Shown in pieces: positions 8,342 through 16,401 of a stretch of DNA of 18,080 nucleotides; within the stretch, counting starts at the first letter, position 1; every line of letters starts with the position of its first letter. Both the position numbers and the translations under genes were made by a program. Below the pieces are notes generated by a model, which saw only the letters and a list, made by a program, of their open reading frames with translations, made no database searches and was not told where the DNA came from. The stretch is taken from the NCBI GenBank assembly GCA_017997315.1, contig JAGOFF010000020.1:1-18080 (forward strand), given 5' to 3'. Source of the stretch: Clostridia bacterium. GTDB taxonomy: Bacteria; Bacillota; Clostridia; Saccharofermentanales; UBA5734.

Positions 8342-8836
8342 TCACTCCGGATCGACGGGATGTCTGTGCCCCCCAATGGAGGAGAGCCAGGCAGGATGTA
8401 TCAACAGTAAAAGAATCATTACTATTGTACCACATACAAGCAGCATGTCCGCGAAGTTGAAGGTCGGGAATTCGTATCCAAAGAAACGAAAACTCAGGAA
8501 ATCGGTGACGCCTGAATAAACGGCCCGATCGATCAGATTACCGGCGCTCCCGGCCAGAATGACCGATAGACAGACACGCATCGGGGTGCTTTTCCATCGG
8601 ACCATCAGAACCGCAATCACCAGACAGGCGACACCGGAGAGGATCGACAGGACGAGGATACTCCAGTCGAAGCCGGCAAACAGGCTCCAGGCCCCCCCGG
8701 TGTTCGTCCGGTTGACCAGATAGAAGAATCCCTTGATTACGGGAATACGTTCCCAGGGACCGATGGCGGAGATGACCAGTGCTTTGGTCATCTGGTCGAC
8801 ACAGATCAGGAGAGACACGATCAGGATCCAGACCAT
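8342..8836 (-). CDS. lspA: Lipoprotein signal peptidase (signal peptidase II)
   Basis: LspA is the membrane aspartyl protease that removes signal peptides from diacylglyceryl-modified prolipoproteins. The 164-aa protein has four hydrophobic segments and the family motifs: VDQ near the start (13-15), NTGGAWS (45-51), NLIDR (100-104, catalytic D103) and FNFAD (126-130, catalytic D130). A GTG at 8840-8842 is in frame, but the AGAGG would be only 1 base away; it is 7 bases from the ATG at 8834-8836, so the ATG is preferred. The start overlaps the end of the upstream substrate-binding-protein gene by 16 bases. That gene encodes a predicted lipoprotein, hence a likely LspA substrate. Confidence 0.96.
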   Translation of the reverse strand: MVWILIVSLLICVDQMTKALVISAIGPWERIPVIKGFFYLVNRTNTGGAWSLFAGFDWSILVLSILSGVACLVIAVLMVRWKSTPMRVCLSVILAGSAGNLIDRAVYSGVTDFLSFRFFGYEFPTFNFADMLLVCGTIVMILLLLIHPAWLSSIGGHRHPVDPE

Positions 8837-10437
8837 ACCCACACCTCTCGGATTCCATTGTACGGATTGTCCCTTGTCGAAGAAAACTGGCCTTTGATCC
8901 TGCTGCCGGCGATCAGCCCCTGCTCAGCGAAGCCGATCCCGACATAAGGTCCCGTGGAGGCGCAATCGAGCAGCGACTGGCGGAATGCCGTCCAGTCCGC
9001 GAAATCCGGCCGGTTTCCCGCCAGAGCGGCGAGCGAGGCCGTGGCTGTTCCATACTCTTCCGCCAGTGCGGAAGCGCGGGGCAGCGTGTCTGCGCCCGGC
9101 AAAGACCGTAGGGGACTCTCCAGATAGAGCCATACCGGATCGGGAACGCTCCATGTGGTCGCCTCGCACAAGGCGATGTCGAACGCCCCGGAGGAGAGCC
9201 GTGCGGAGAACGCGGCCGGATCCGCACCGACCGGAACAACGCGGATGCCGGCCGCCGCGAGAACCTGTCCGGCATACAGTGCGACTTGTGTCCGGACAGG
9301 ATCTTCCGCCGGATACAGAAGGGTGACGGCCTGGCCTTCCGGCCACTGGTATCCCGGCGACGGGAGGGCGGCGGGCGGCGTCTCGGACGCGCCGCCGGCC
9401 AAAACCTGTGACCAGGAGGGCGCCGGCAGTGCCGCAGGGACGATGTTCCACTCCGACATGCCGGCCGTGGAGCGGATGCCGTCGAGCAGCGAGCGTACAA
9501 ACAGGAAGGAGTCCGCAGAGGATAACGCCTTTCCGGAACCCGCCTGCAAGGTGAAAAACAGAAAATCCGCACCGGCATATCCGTAAACCGCCAGATCCTG
9601 CCGATATCGGTACAAGGCGTATTCATCCCTGTTCAGATCGACGAGGTCGATCCGGTCGTCTTCCAGTGCTTCGAGCGCCTGACGGATGTCCGGCAGGACC
9701 ACCGCACGGATCGAGCGGATCAGGCAGGCTCCTTCCCCGCTGTCCCGCGCCTCAAGCCGGATCTCACCGTCCCCGCTCCCGGACGAGAAAGCATATGTAC
9801 CGGTTCCCGGAGGAAAAGAGCCATCCCCGGCTTGACCGGCAACCTCAGAGGGAAGGATCGGAAAGATCAGCGAATGGCAGGCGAAGACATCCTGCCGGAC
9901 CAGCCTGAAGCGGACCGTCATGGTGTCCACCGCCACCGCCTCGGAAAAACACGCCAGGTCGTCTCCGTAGGGGGAAGCGTCACCTGCTGCGATGACGGCA
10001 TTGTAGCTGGCGACAACATCCTCCGCATCCACCTCGGAGCCGTCGTGGAAGAACCGGCCGTCGTCCAGCGAGACCAGCAGCGAGCGTCCGTCCGGCGACA
10101 CGGACCATCCGTCGCAGAGATCGGCTTCCGGCGAAAGGTCTCCCGACATCCGGAACAATCCGTTGTACACCAGCCGGTACAATGCGATATGCGTGCGGTT
10201 CCCGTCGCGCAAGGGATCGGCTCCGGCGGCAAAGGGCTCCACCCACAGACGCAACTCACCGGACACGGGGGCCAGTGTTGCAGTGGGCGCCTCGATGCCG
10301 GTCGTTGTGACGGAAGGAACCGTTGTCGTCCGGGCGCAGCCGCATACGCTGAGGACAAGCGCCGACAGCGCGATGGCGGCGGACAGGCGCCTGGCGGCAC
10401 GGGCAACCGGACGTCGACGGATGATACGGTCAGTCAA
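8821..10437 (-). CDS. OppA-like (family 5) solute-binding lipoprotein, orphan
   Basis: A 538-aa predicted lipoprotein. The N-terminus has an Arg-rich n-region, a hydrophobic core (about 18-31) and a lipobox-like VCGC, giving Cys34 as the lipidation site; a Thr/Pro/Ala-rich linker follows. The mature part resembles family 5 peptide/nickel-type binding proteins, with LYRLVYNGLFR, then SVSPDGRSL, FHDGSEVDAEDVVASYNAV and, near the C-terminus, ALCEATTWSVPDPVWLY. The frame is open upstream, but I place the start at TTG 10435-10437: GGAGGAG lies 7-9 bases before it and it gives a proper signal peptide. This start overlaps the ymdB stop by 8 bases. No permease or ATPase genes are nearby, so it is an orphan; it could partner with a distant transporter or have another surface role. 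The ligand is unknown. Confidence 0.82.
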   Translation of the reverse strand: MTDRIIRRRPVARAARRLSAAIALSALVLSVCGCARTTTVPSVTTTGIEAPTATLAPVSGELRLWVEPFAAGADPLRDGNRTHIALYRLVYNGLFRMSGDLSPEADLCDGWSVSPDGRSLLVSLDDGRFFHDGSEVDAEDVVASYNAVIAAGDASPYGDDLACFSEAVAVDTMTVRFRLVRQDVFACHSLIFPILPSEVAGQAGDGSFPPGTGTYAFSSGSGDGEIRLEARDSGEGACLIRSIRAVVLPDIRQALEALEDDRIDLVDLNRDEYALYRYRQDLAVYGYAGADFLFFTLQAGSGKALSSADSFLFVRSLLDGIRSTAGMSEWNIVPAALPAPSWSQVLAGGASETPPAALPSPGYQWPEGQAVTLLYPAEDPVRTQVALYAGQVLAAAGIRVVPVGADPAAFSARLSSGAFDIALCEATTWSVPDPVWLYLESPLRSLPGADTLPRASALAEEYGTATASLAALAGNRPDFADWTAFRQSLLDCASTGPYVGIGFAEQGLIAGSRIKGQFSSTRDNPYNGIREVWVWSGS

Positions 10438-11224
10438 GCCGGCTCTCCTCCACCACCCGGATCCGCTCGATCGACAAGGCCCGTCCGGTGGAGGGGTCCG
10501 CTTCGACCCGCACCGCATTGATCATCGCACGCCCCCCGGCGACTTCGAACGGGCTCGGCAGACGTTCCACAAACCGTCGGATCGATGAGGACGGCTCCAT
10601 GCCGATGATGCTGTCGACGGGTCCGGTCATTCCAACATCGGTGATGAAAGCGGTCCCGCGCTCAAGGATGGTTTCGTCCGCGGTCTGGACATGGGTGTGC
10701 GTTCCGGCCACCAATGTGACGCGCCCGTCAAAATGACGGGCAAGCGCCGCCTTCTCCGCGGTTGCCTCCGCATGGAAATCCACAATCACGATCCGGGTTT
10801 CCGCATCGCTTTTCCACCGGTCCAGATTCGTCTCAAGATGATGGAACGGATTGTCGGCAGGGTCCATGTACACCTGTCCCATCAGATCGACTACGAGCGC
10901 GGAAGGCGTGCCTGCGGATACCCAGGTTCCCCGTCCCGGCCACGCGGGCGACACATTGTCCGGTCGGATCAGGCGTGGTTCGGAATCGACAAACTGAAAA
11001 ATCTCGCGTTTGGACCAGGTATGGTTACCCATGGTCAGAACGTGGATTCCCAGTGAAAACAGCTCTTTAGCGATGGCGCCGTTGATTCCCAGCCCTGCAG
11101 CTGCGTTCTCGGCATTGGCGATCACCAGGTCGGACGGATGGTCGGCCAGCAGTCCGGGCAGCCGCTCCCGAAGGATCCTGCGGCCCGGTGTACCGACAAT
11201 GTCGCCCAGAAAGAGGATATGCAA
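10430..11224 (-). CDS. ymdB: YmdB-family metallophosphoesterase (TIGR00282)
   Basis: A 264-aa calcineurin-like phosphoesterase. The Bacillus subtilis homologue YmdB is a 2',3'-cyclic nucleotide phosphodiesterase that affects biofilm and motility gene expression and is encoded beside RNase Y, as here. Metal-binding residues are in place: D8 in FLGDIVG, E39-N40 in NAEN, N67-H68 in MGNHTW, H151 in DFHAEAT, and H176/H178 in GTHTHVQT. The start is TTG at 11222-11224, with GGAGG 8 bases upstream and the family-typical N-terminus (HILFLGDIVGTPGR). A hairpin terminator lies between rny and this gene, so it may begin its own transcription unit or depend on readthrough. Confidence 0.95.
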   Translation of the reverse strand: MHILFLGDIVGTPGRRILRERLPGLLADHPSDLVIANAENAAAGLGINGAIAKELFSLGIHVLTMGNHTWSKREIFQFVDSEPRLIRPDNVSPAWPGRGTWVSAGTPSALVVDLMGQVYMDPADNPFHHLETNLDRWKSDAETRIVIVDFHAEATAEKAALARHFDGRVTLVAGTHTHVQTADETILERGTAFITDVGMTGPVDSIIGMEPSSSIRRFVERLPSPFEVAGGRAMINAVRVEADPSTGRALSIERIRVVEESRLD

Positions 11225-11265
11225 AAAAAAGCCCTCCGTTCATTTTGTGCCCACATTTTATCATA
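11225..11265 (-). promoter_or_regulatory. Possible extended -10 promoter and leader for the ymdB-recO unit
   Basis: Just after the rny terminator the minus strand reads TGATAAAAT (11255-11263), an extended -10 form (TGN plus a 5/6 match to TATAAT). There is no good -35 box 16-18 bases upstream; that region is the terminator hairpin. Predicted transcription would start near 11248, leaving a leader of about 24 bases that holds GGAGG before the TTG start. This is a weak prediction, supported mainly by the terminator upstream and the long operon downstream. Confidence 0.33.
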
Positions 11266-11266
11266 A

Positions 11267-11298
11267 ATGCAAAAGCGCGGTTTCCCGCGCTTTTGCAT
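11267..11298 (-). terminator. Intrinsic terminator after rny
   Basis: A perfect 14-bp inverted repeat (11267-11280 pairing with 11285-11298) with a 4-base loop lies 33 bases after the rny stop. The loop-proximal half is GC-rich (CCGCG pairing), the outer half A/T-rich. On the minus strand it is followed by TTATGAT, a short and interrupted U-tract, so termination is probably partial. On the plus strand there is no T run after it. It could also protect the rny 3' end. Confidence 0.75.
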
Positions 11299-11331
11299 GC
11301 TTATCCGAATCTCTTCAGCTACAGGTGACGC

Positions 11332-12909
11332 TCACTTGGCATAATCCGATACGCGTGTTTCGCGGATCAGATTGACTTTGATCTGACCGGGGTAATCCAT
11401 TTCAGCCTCGATGGTTTTGCAGATTTCCCGGGCTTTCAGGATCATGTCTTCGTCTTTGATGTTTTCCGGTTTCACCATGACGCGGATTTCACGGCCTGCC
11501 TGGATGGCATACGATTTCTCGACGCCTTCAAAGCTGTTGGCGATCTCTTCAAGCTTCTGGATCCGCTTGATGTAGGTCTCCACGTTTTCACGACGTGCGC
11601 CGGGACGGGCCGCGGACACGGCGTCGGATGCGGCCACAAGCACGGCGATGGTGGTTTCAGGTTCCACGTCGCCATGGTGCGCCATGATGGCGTTCACGAT
11701 CTCGGGAGCTTCCTTGTACTTGCGCGCGATGTCCGCGCCAAGCTGGATATGCGATCCCTCCATCTCAAAGTCGGCGGCCTTGCCGATATCGTGGAGCAGG
11801 CCGGCCCGCTTCGCCATCGTTACGTCAAGTCCCAGTTCCGCAGCCATCATGCCTGCGAGCCAGCAGACCTCGATGGAGTGCTTGAGAACGTTCTGCCCGT
11901 AGCTGGTGCGGTACTTCAACCGTCCCAGCAGGCGCAGGAGCTCGGGATGCAATCCCATGACGCCGGTCTCGAACGCGGCCCGGTCGCCTTCCTGCTTGAT
12001 GGTCGCCTCGACCTCCTTGGTCGCCTTTTCCGCCATTTCCTCGATGCGGGCGGGATGGATGCGGCCGTCGATGATCAGCTTTTCGATCGTCAGGCGGGCG
12101 ATCTCTCTCCGTACCGGATCGAAACTGGACAGGATGACCGCTTCCGGCGTGTCGTCGATGATCAGATCGACACCGGTGATCGTCTCGATCGCGCGGATGT
12201 TCCGGCCTTCGCGGCCGATGATCCGGCCCTTCATCTCGTCGTTCGGCAGGGATACGACCGAAACGGTGGTTTCCGAGACATAATCCGCCGCGTAGCGCTG
12301 GATGGAGTTGACAACGATCTCCTTCGCCTTGCGGTCGGCTTCTTCGCGGGCGGCTTCCTCCATCTGCTTGAGCATGACCGCCATGTCATGACTGAATTCA
12401 CGGCGTGCCTGATCCAGAACAAGGGACCGGGCATCCTCGAGCGACAGTTCGGAGATGCGTTCCAGTTCCAGCACTTTCTGCTTTTCGAGTTCCTTCGCCT
12501 TCTCCTCCAACGCCAGCACATCGCTGACGCGTTGTTCCAAAGCGTCCTCCTTCGACTCCAGCGTTTCCAGCTTTTTGTCGAGGGTTTCTTCTTTTTGTTC
12601 CAGACGATTCCGCTCGCGGGCGAGTTCGGCGCGTTTTTCCTTGAGGTCTTTTTCGAGCTCCAGACGGGCTTTGTGGATTTCTTCCTTTGCCTGCAGGAGC
12701 AGTTCGCGTTTTCTGCTTTCACTTGTCTTCTGTGCTTCGCCGATCATCTTCTGTGATTCCAGATCCGCGTTCGCTATGGCCTCTTCCGCGTTTTTACGGG
12801 TTTTACTGAACCCGAGGCGGTAGAAAACGACCACAGTCAGCGTTCCGGCCAGCAAGCCGATGATCAGGCCAGCAAGGATGGATGGCCAGGATATGTCAAT
12901 CACCTCCAA
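11332..12909 (-). CDS. rny: Ribonuclease Y
   Basis: RNase Y is the membrane-anchored endoribonuclease that starts bulk mRNA decay in many Firmicutes. The 525-aa protein has one N-terminal membrane helix (about 10-30), a long charged coiled coil (about 40-200), a KH domain with GRIIGREGRNIRAIE (228-242), and an HD domain with H344 and the H373-D374 pair in LLHDIGKAADFE, then AHHGDVEPET. Length is normal. The start is uncertain. TTG at 12907-12909 is the outermost choice but overlaps the strong GGAGGTG, which sits on codons 1-3. An ATA codon at 12892-12894 is 8 bases after that GGAGG and would begin just before SWPSILAG. The gene has its own promoter upstream and a terminator downstream. Its neighbour ymdB is the usual partner. 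Confidence 0.95.
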   Translation of the reverse strand: MEVIDISWPSILAGLIIGLLAGTLTVVVFYRLGFSKTRKNAEEAIANADLESQKMIGEAQKTSESRKRELLLQAKEEIHKARLELEKDLKEKRAELARERNRLEQKEETLDKKLETLESKEDALEQRVSDVLALEEKAKELEKQKVLELERISELSLEDARSLVLDQARREFSHDMAVMLKQMEEAAREEADRKAKEIVVNSIQRYAADYVSETTVSVVSLPNDEMKGRIIGREGRNIRAIETITGVDLIIDDTPEAVILSSFDPVRREIARLTIEKLIIDGRIHPARIEEMAEKATKEVEATIKQEGDRAAFETGVMGLHPELLRLLGRLKYRTSYGQNVLKHSIEVCWLAGMMAAELGLDVTMAKRAGLLHDIGKAADFEMEGSHIQLGADIARKYKEAPEIVNAIMAHHGDVEPETTIAVLVAASDAVSAARPGARRENVETYIKRIQKLEEIANSFEGVEKSYAIQAGREIRVMVKPENIKDEDMILKAREICKTIEAEMDYPGQIKVNLIRETRVSDYAK

Positions 12910-12968
12910 TATTCTTCTGTCAAGTTGCGGATATGTCCTGTATCTCAGTTGTCGTAAGCATTACAGAT

Positions 12969-12997
12969 ATTGTATGGGATATCGATTTGATCGTCAA
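12969..12997 (-). promoter_or_regulatory. Sigma-A type promoter of rny
   Basis: On the minus strand TTGACG (12992-12997) and TACAAT (12969-12974) are separated by exactly 17 bases, each matching the housekeeping consensus at 5 of 6 positions. Transcription would begin near 12962, giving a leader of about 50 bases before the rny ribosome-binding site. It lies in the gap between the hydA terminator and rny, consistent with independent expression of rny. Confidence 0.82.
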
Positions 12998-13024
12998 TAC
13001 AATCCTTCCCGACCGATGAACGAA

Positions 13025-13058
13025 AGCGGACGGGAGGTGGTGTCGCCTCCCGTCCGCT
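13025..13058 (-). terminator. Intrinsic terminator of the hydCBA operon
   Basis: A perfect 13-bp GC-rich inverted repeat (13025-13037 with 13046-13058) with an 8-base loop lies about 28 bases after the hydA stop. On the minus strand it is followed by TTCGTTCAT, a weak U-tract. Together with the rny promoter next to it, it separates the hydrogenase operon from rny. Confidence 0.72.
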
Positions 13059-13085
13059 GTACGTGATATGGGACTTATGCGATGG

Positions 13086-14852
13086 TTACCCGATGATACC
13101 GTCCGGGTAGCGATCCCGCTTGTGGTAATGGGTATGTAGGAGTTCGTGCGCTTTGTGGCCGTTGGCTTCACCGAGGAAATTCTTGTAGAGATCCTGCAGC
13201 TGCTTGTTGTGGTGCGACTTGTGCTCGGGAAGCGCGGTATCCTCTTCATACAGGGCTTTTGCGCGCAGGGTGCGGACATCGATGTCCATCAGGTCCTGGG
13301 CATGGATCTGGGGCTGGCCGCCGCCGCATACGCAGCCGCCGGAGCACCCCATGATCTCGATGAAGTGATACTGGGGGGCGGTTCCCTCCCGGATCGCGTC
13401 CAGCAGGCTCGCCGCCGCACCGGTGCTGTGGGCGACCGCGACGCGGATTTTCATGCCGGCGATGGTGACCTCGGCTTCCTTGACGCCTTCCGCCACGCCG
13501 CGGACCGCGGTGTAGTTGAAGTCCGGGAGGTCTTTTTCCTCCAGAATGTCCGCCACGGTACGGAGAGCGGCTTCCATGACGCCGCCTGTCGCGCCGAAGA
13601 TGACCGCCGCGCCGGTGTATTCACCCAGCAGGTCCATGTCGGGTCCGGAATCGTCCAGACTGTTGAAATCGATGCCGGCCTGTTTGATCATCCGGGCCAG
13701 TTCGCGGGTCGTCAGGACATAGTCCACGTTGCGAAGCCCGTCATTGACCATCTCTTCCCTTGCCGCTTCGGTCTTTTTCGAAGTGCAGGGCATGACCGAA
13801 ACCACGACGATGTCCTTGGGATCGATTCCCTTGTTCTGGGCATAATACGTTTTGGTCAGAGCACCCTGCATCTCATGGGGAGACTTGCAGGAGGAAAGGT
13901 TCTCCAGGAAATCAGGATAGTAGAACTCGGCGAAACGGATCCAGCCCGGAGAGCAGGAAGTGATCATCGGGAGCTTTCCGCCGTTTCGGATCCGACCCAA
14001 CAGCTCGTTGCCTTCTTCAATGATGGTCAGGTCCGCGCCGAAGTTGACATCGTACGCCTTGTCCACTCCGAGCCGCTTCATCGCGGTGAACATCTTGCCG
14101 GTGACCCGGGTGCCGATCGGATTGCCGAACTCCTCGCCGAGCGCTGCGCGCACGGCCGGGGCGACCTGCATCACGACATGCTTCTTGGGATCGTTGATGG
14201 CATCCCAGACATGATCGATGTCCTCTTTCTCGTGGAGGGCGCCGACCGGGCAGGCGATGATGCACTGGCCGCAGTAGATGCAGGGAGCTTCCGCCATGCT
14301 GACGTCATACGCCGGACCGACCTTCGTTTCGAAGCCGCGGTTGATGAATGACAGCAGCCCGATTTTCTGGACGTTCTGGCAGGTGTTTACGCACCGGCCG
14401 CACTTGATGCATTTCGAGTCGTCGCGCACGATGGAGGCGGACAGGTTGTCGATGCTGTTCTTGCTTCTTGCACCGGTGAAGGAGTTGCCGCGGATGCCGT
14501 ACTCTTCACAAAGGTCCTGAAGTTCGCAGTTCTTGTTGCGGATGCATTCGAGGCAGTTCTGGTTGTGGTCCGAAAGGATCAGCTCCAGAGTCGCCTTGCG
14601 GGTGTTGCGCACCCGGGCGGAATTCGTGCGGACGACCATGCCGTCGCTGACCGGGTACACGCAAGCGGTGCACAATGCACGCGCGCCTACGACTTCCACC
14701 AGGCAGACGCGGCAGGCGCCGACTTCGTTGATCCCCTTGAGATAGCAAAGCGTCGGGATGTGCACGCCGGCCTTGCGCGCGGCTTCGAGAACGGTATAAG
14801 TCGACGGGACTTCAACCTGGATGCCGTCGATGGTGATTTTGACATTGCTCAA
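13086..14852 (-). CDS. hydA: [FeFe]-hydrogenase catalytic subunit HydA (electron-bifurcating type)
   Basis: The 588-aa H2-forming subunit. Domain order: N-terminal [2Fe-2S] domain (C36, C47, C50, C64), His-Cys [4Fe-4S] domain (H96, C100, C103, C109), a two-[4Fe-4S] ferredoxin domain (C148/C151/C154/C158 and C191/C194/C197/C201), then the H-cluster domain. H-cluster motifs are TSCSPGW (298-304), MPCTSKK (354-360) and EIMGCSGGCVCGGGQP (499-514). The first differs from the common TSCCPxW by Ser301 (codon TCT); the third has Gly for the usual Ala. The start is TTG at 14850-14852, 10 bases after AAGGAG; a GTG three codons earlier sits too close to that site, and longer starts would run into hydB. 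It is the last gene of hydC-hydB-hydA, 28 bases after hydB. No maturases (HydE, HydF, HydG) are in the window. Confidence 0.95.
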   Translation of the reverse strand: MSNVKITIDGIQVEVPSTYTVLEAARKAGVHIPTLCYLKGINEVGACRVCLVEVVGARALCTACVYPVSDGMVVRTNSARVRNTRKATLELILSDHNQNCLECIRNKNCELQDLCEEYGIRGNSFTGARSKNSIDNLSASIVRDDSKCIKCGRCVNTCQNVQKIGLLSFINRGFETKVGPAYDVSMAEAPCIYCGQCIIACPVGALHEKEDIDHVWDAINDPKKHVVMQVAPAVRAALGEEFGNPIGTRVTGKMFTAMKRLGVDKAYDVNFGADLTIIEEGNELLGRIRNGGKLPMITSCSPGWIRFAEFYYPDFLENLSSCKSPHEMQGALTKTYYAQNKGIDPKDIVVVSVMPCTSKKTEAAREEMVNDGLRNVDYVLTTRELARMIKQAGIDFNSLDDSGPDMDLLGEYTGAAVIFGATGGVMEAALRTVADILEEKDLPDFNYTAVRGVAEGVKEAEVTIAGMKIRVAVAHSTGAAASLLDAIREGTAPQYHFIEIMGCSGGCVCGGGQPQIHAQDLMDIDVRTLRAKALYEEDTALPEHKSHHNKQLQDLYKNFLGEANGHKAHELLHTHYHKRDRYPDGIIG

Positions 14853-14880
14853 GAAATTCACGCTCCTTTTCGGCGCCGTG

Positions 14881-16398
14881 TCACTTGCGGACGACAGCCT
14901 TGAATCTGCAGGCATCCATACAGGCGCCGCACTTGATGCATTTATCCGCATTGATGGTGTACGCCGTCTTGCCGAGCTCGCCGCTGATGCAGCCGACCGG
15001 GCATTTCTTCGCGCACAATCCGCATTTGCGGCACAGGTCGGGAAGGATGGAGTACGTCAGCAGCCCCTTGCAGACGCCGCATTCGCACTTCTTGTCGTTG
15101 ACGTGGGCTTCGTACTCGTTGCGGAAATAGCGGAGTGTCGACAGGACCGGATTCGGGGAGGTCTGGCCGAGCGCGCACAGGGATCCGTCCTTGAGCGCCA
15201 GTGCGACCCGCTCAAGATCCTTGAGATCCTGTTCCGTGCCCTCGCCGCTGGTGATCTTCTCGAGGATTTCGAGCATGCGGCGCGTCCCGATCCGGCAGAC
15301 CGAGCATTTCCCGCAGGACTCGTCCACGGTGAACTCAAGGAAGAACTTTGCGATATCGACCATGCAGTTGTCTTCGTCCATGACGATCATGCCGCCCGAT
15401 CCCATCATGGAACCGATCGCGGTCAACGTCTCGTATTCAATCGGCGTATCAAGATGCTCCGCGGGAATGCACCCGCCGGAAGGACCGCCGGTCTGGACGG
15501 CTTTGAACGCCTTGCCGCCGGGGATGCCGCCGCCGATTCCGTAGACGATCTCCCGGACGGTCGTTCCCATCGGGATTTCGACCAGGCCGACGTTGTTGAC
15601 CTTGCCGCCCAGTGCAAACACCTTGGTTCCCTTGCTGCGCTGCGTGCCGATCGAGGCAAACCACTCGGGGCCCTTGCGCAGGATGATCGGGATGTTGGCG
15701 TAGGTTTCCACGTTGTTGAGGATGGTCGGACGGTCGAACAGCCCCTTGACCGCCGGGAACGGCGGACGCGGGACGGGATTGCCGCGTTTGCCCTCGATCG
15801 AGCGCATCAGCGCGGTTTCTTCGCCGCACACGAACGCGCCGGCACCCAGTCGGATTTCCAGATCAAAGTCGAACCCGGATCCGAGGATGTCCTTGCCGAG
15901 GAGACCGTATTCCTTCGCCTGCGCGATGGCCTTCTCCAGGCGGGACACCGCGAGCGGGTATTCGGCACGGATGTAGATGTAGCCCTGGGACGCGCCGATC
16001 GCGTATCCGGCGATGGCCATCGCCTCCAGGACGCTGTGCGGATCGCCCTCCAGGATGGAGCGGTCCATGAACGCTCCCGGGTCGCCCTCGTCGGCGTTGC
16101 AGCACACGTACTTGACGCCGGCGGGCTGGACGGCGGCAAACTCCCACTTGGTTCCGGTCGGGAAGCCCGCGCCGCCACGTCCGCGCAGGCCGGAAGCCTT
16201 TATGGTCGCGATGATCGATTTGGGATCGGTTTTGCTGACAATGATGTCGGCCAGCGCACGGTAGCCGTCCAATGCGATGTATTCATCGATGGACTCCGGA
16301 TTGATCACACCGCAGTTGCGGAGCGCGATCCGGAATTGGCGGTTGAAAAAATCTGTCTGTTCAAGCCGGGTGGCAACGGACGTCTGAATAGCAGGCAT
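14881..16398 (-). CDS. hydB: NuoF-like NADH- and FMN-binding hydrogenase subunit HydB, short form
   Basis: This subunit (505 aa) binds FMN and NAD(H) and is the site linked to electron bifurcation in HydABC enzymes. The core has GRGGAGFPTGTKW (73-85) and CNADEGDPGAFMDR (100-113) for FMN/NADH binding, a SLBB-like region, and the NuoF [4Fe-4S] ligands C362, C365, C368 and C408. A CxCxxC group (C438, C440, C443) follows, then a C-terminal two-[4Fe-4S] ferredoxin domain (C456/C459/C462/C466 and C487/C490/C493/C497). The N-terminal thioredoxin-like [2Fe-2S] domain found in longer HydB proteins such as that of Thermotoga is missing. The ATG at 16396-16398 has a near-perfect AAGGAGG 8 bases upstream, so the short N-terminus looks real. 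It starts 3 bases after the hydC stop. Confidence 0.95.
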   Translation of the reverse strand: MPAIQTSVATRLEQTDFFNRQFRIALRNCGVINPESIDEYIALDGYRALADIIVSKTDPKSIIATIKASGLRGRGGAGFPTGTKWEFAAVQPAGVKYVCCNADEGDPGAFMDRSILEGDPHSVLEAMAIAGYAIGASQGYIYIRAEYPLAVSRLEKAIAQAKEYGLLGKDILGSGFDFDLEIRLGAGAFVCGEETALMRSIEGKRGNPVPRPPFPAVKGLFDRPTILNNVETYANIPIILRKGPEWFASIGTQRSKGTKVFALGGKVNNVGLVEIPMGTTVREIVYGIGGGIPGGKAFKAVQTGGPSGGCIPAEHLDTPIEYETLTAIGSMMGSGGMIVMDEDNCMVDIAKFFLEFTVDESCGKCSVCRIGTRRMLEILEKITSGEGTEQDLKDLERVALALKDGSLCALGQTSPNPVLSTLRYFRNEYEAHVNDKKCECGVCKGLLTYSILPDLCRKCGLCAKKCPVGCISGELGKTAYTINADKCIKCGACMDACRFKAVVRK

Positions 16399-16401
16399 GA
16401 G

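Noticed and set aside
10438..10518. Upstream extension of the solute-binding lipoprotein inside ymdB
   Set aside because: It would place about 27 residues before a normal signal peptide; the TTG at 10437 has GGAGGAG at the right distance.
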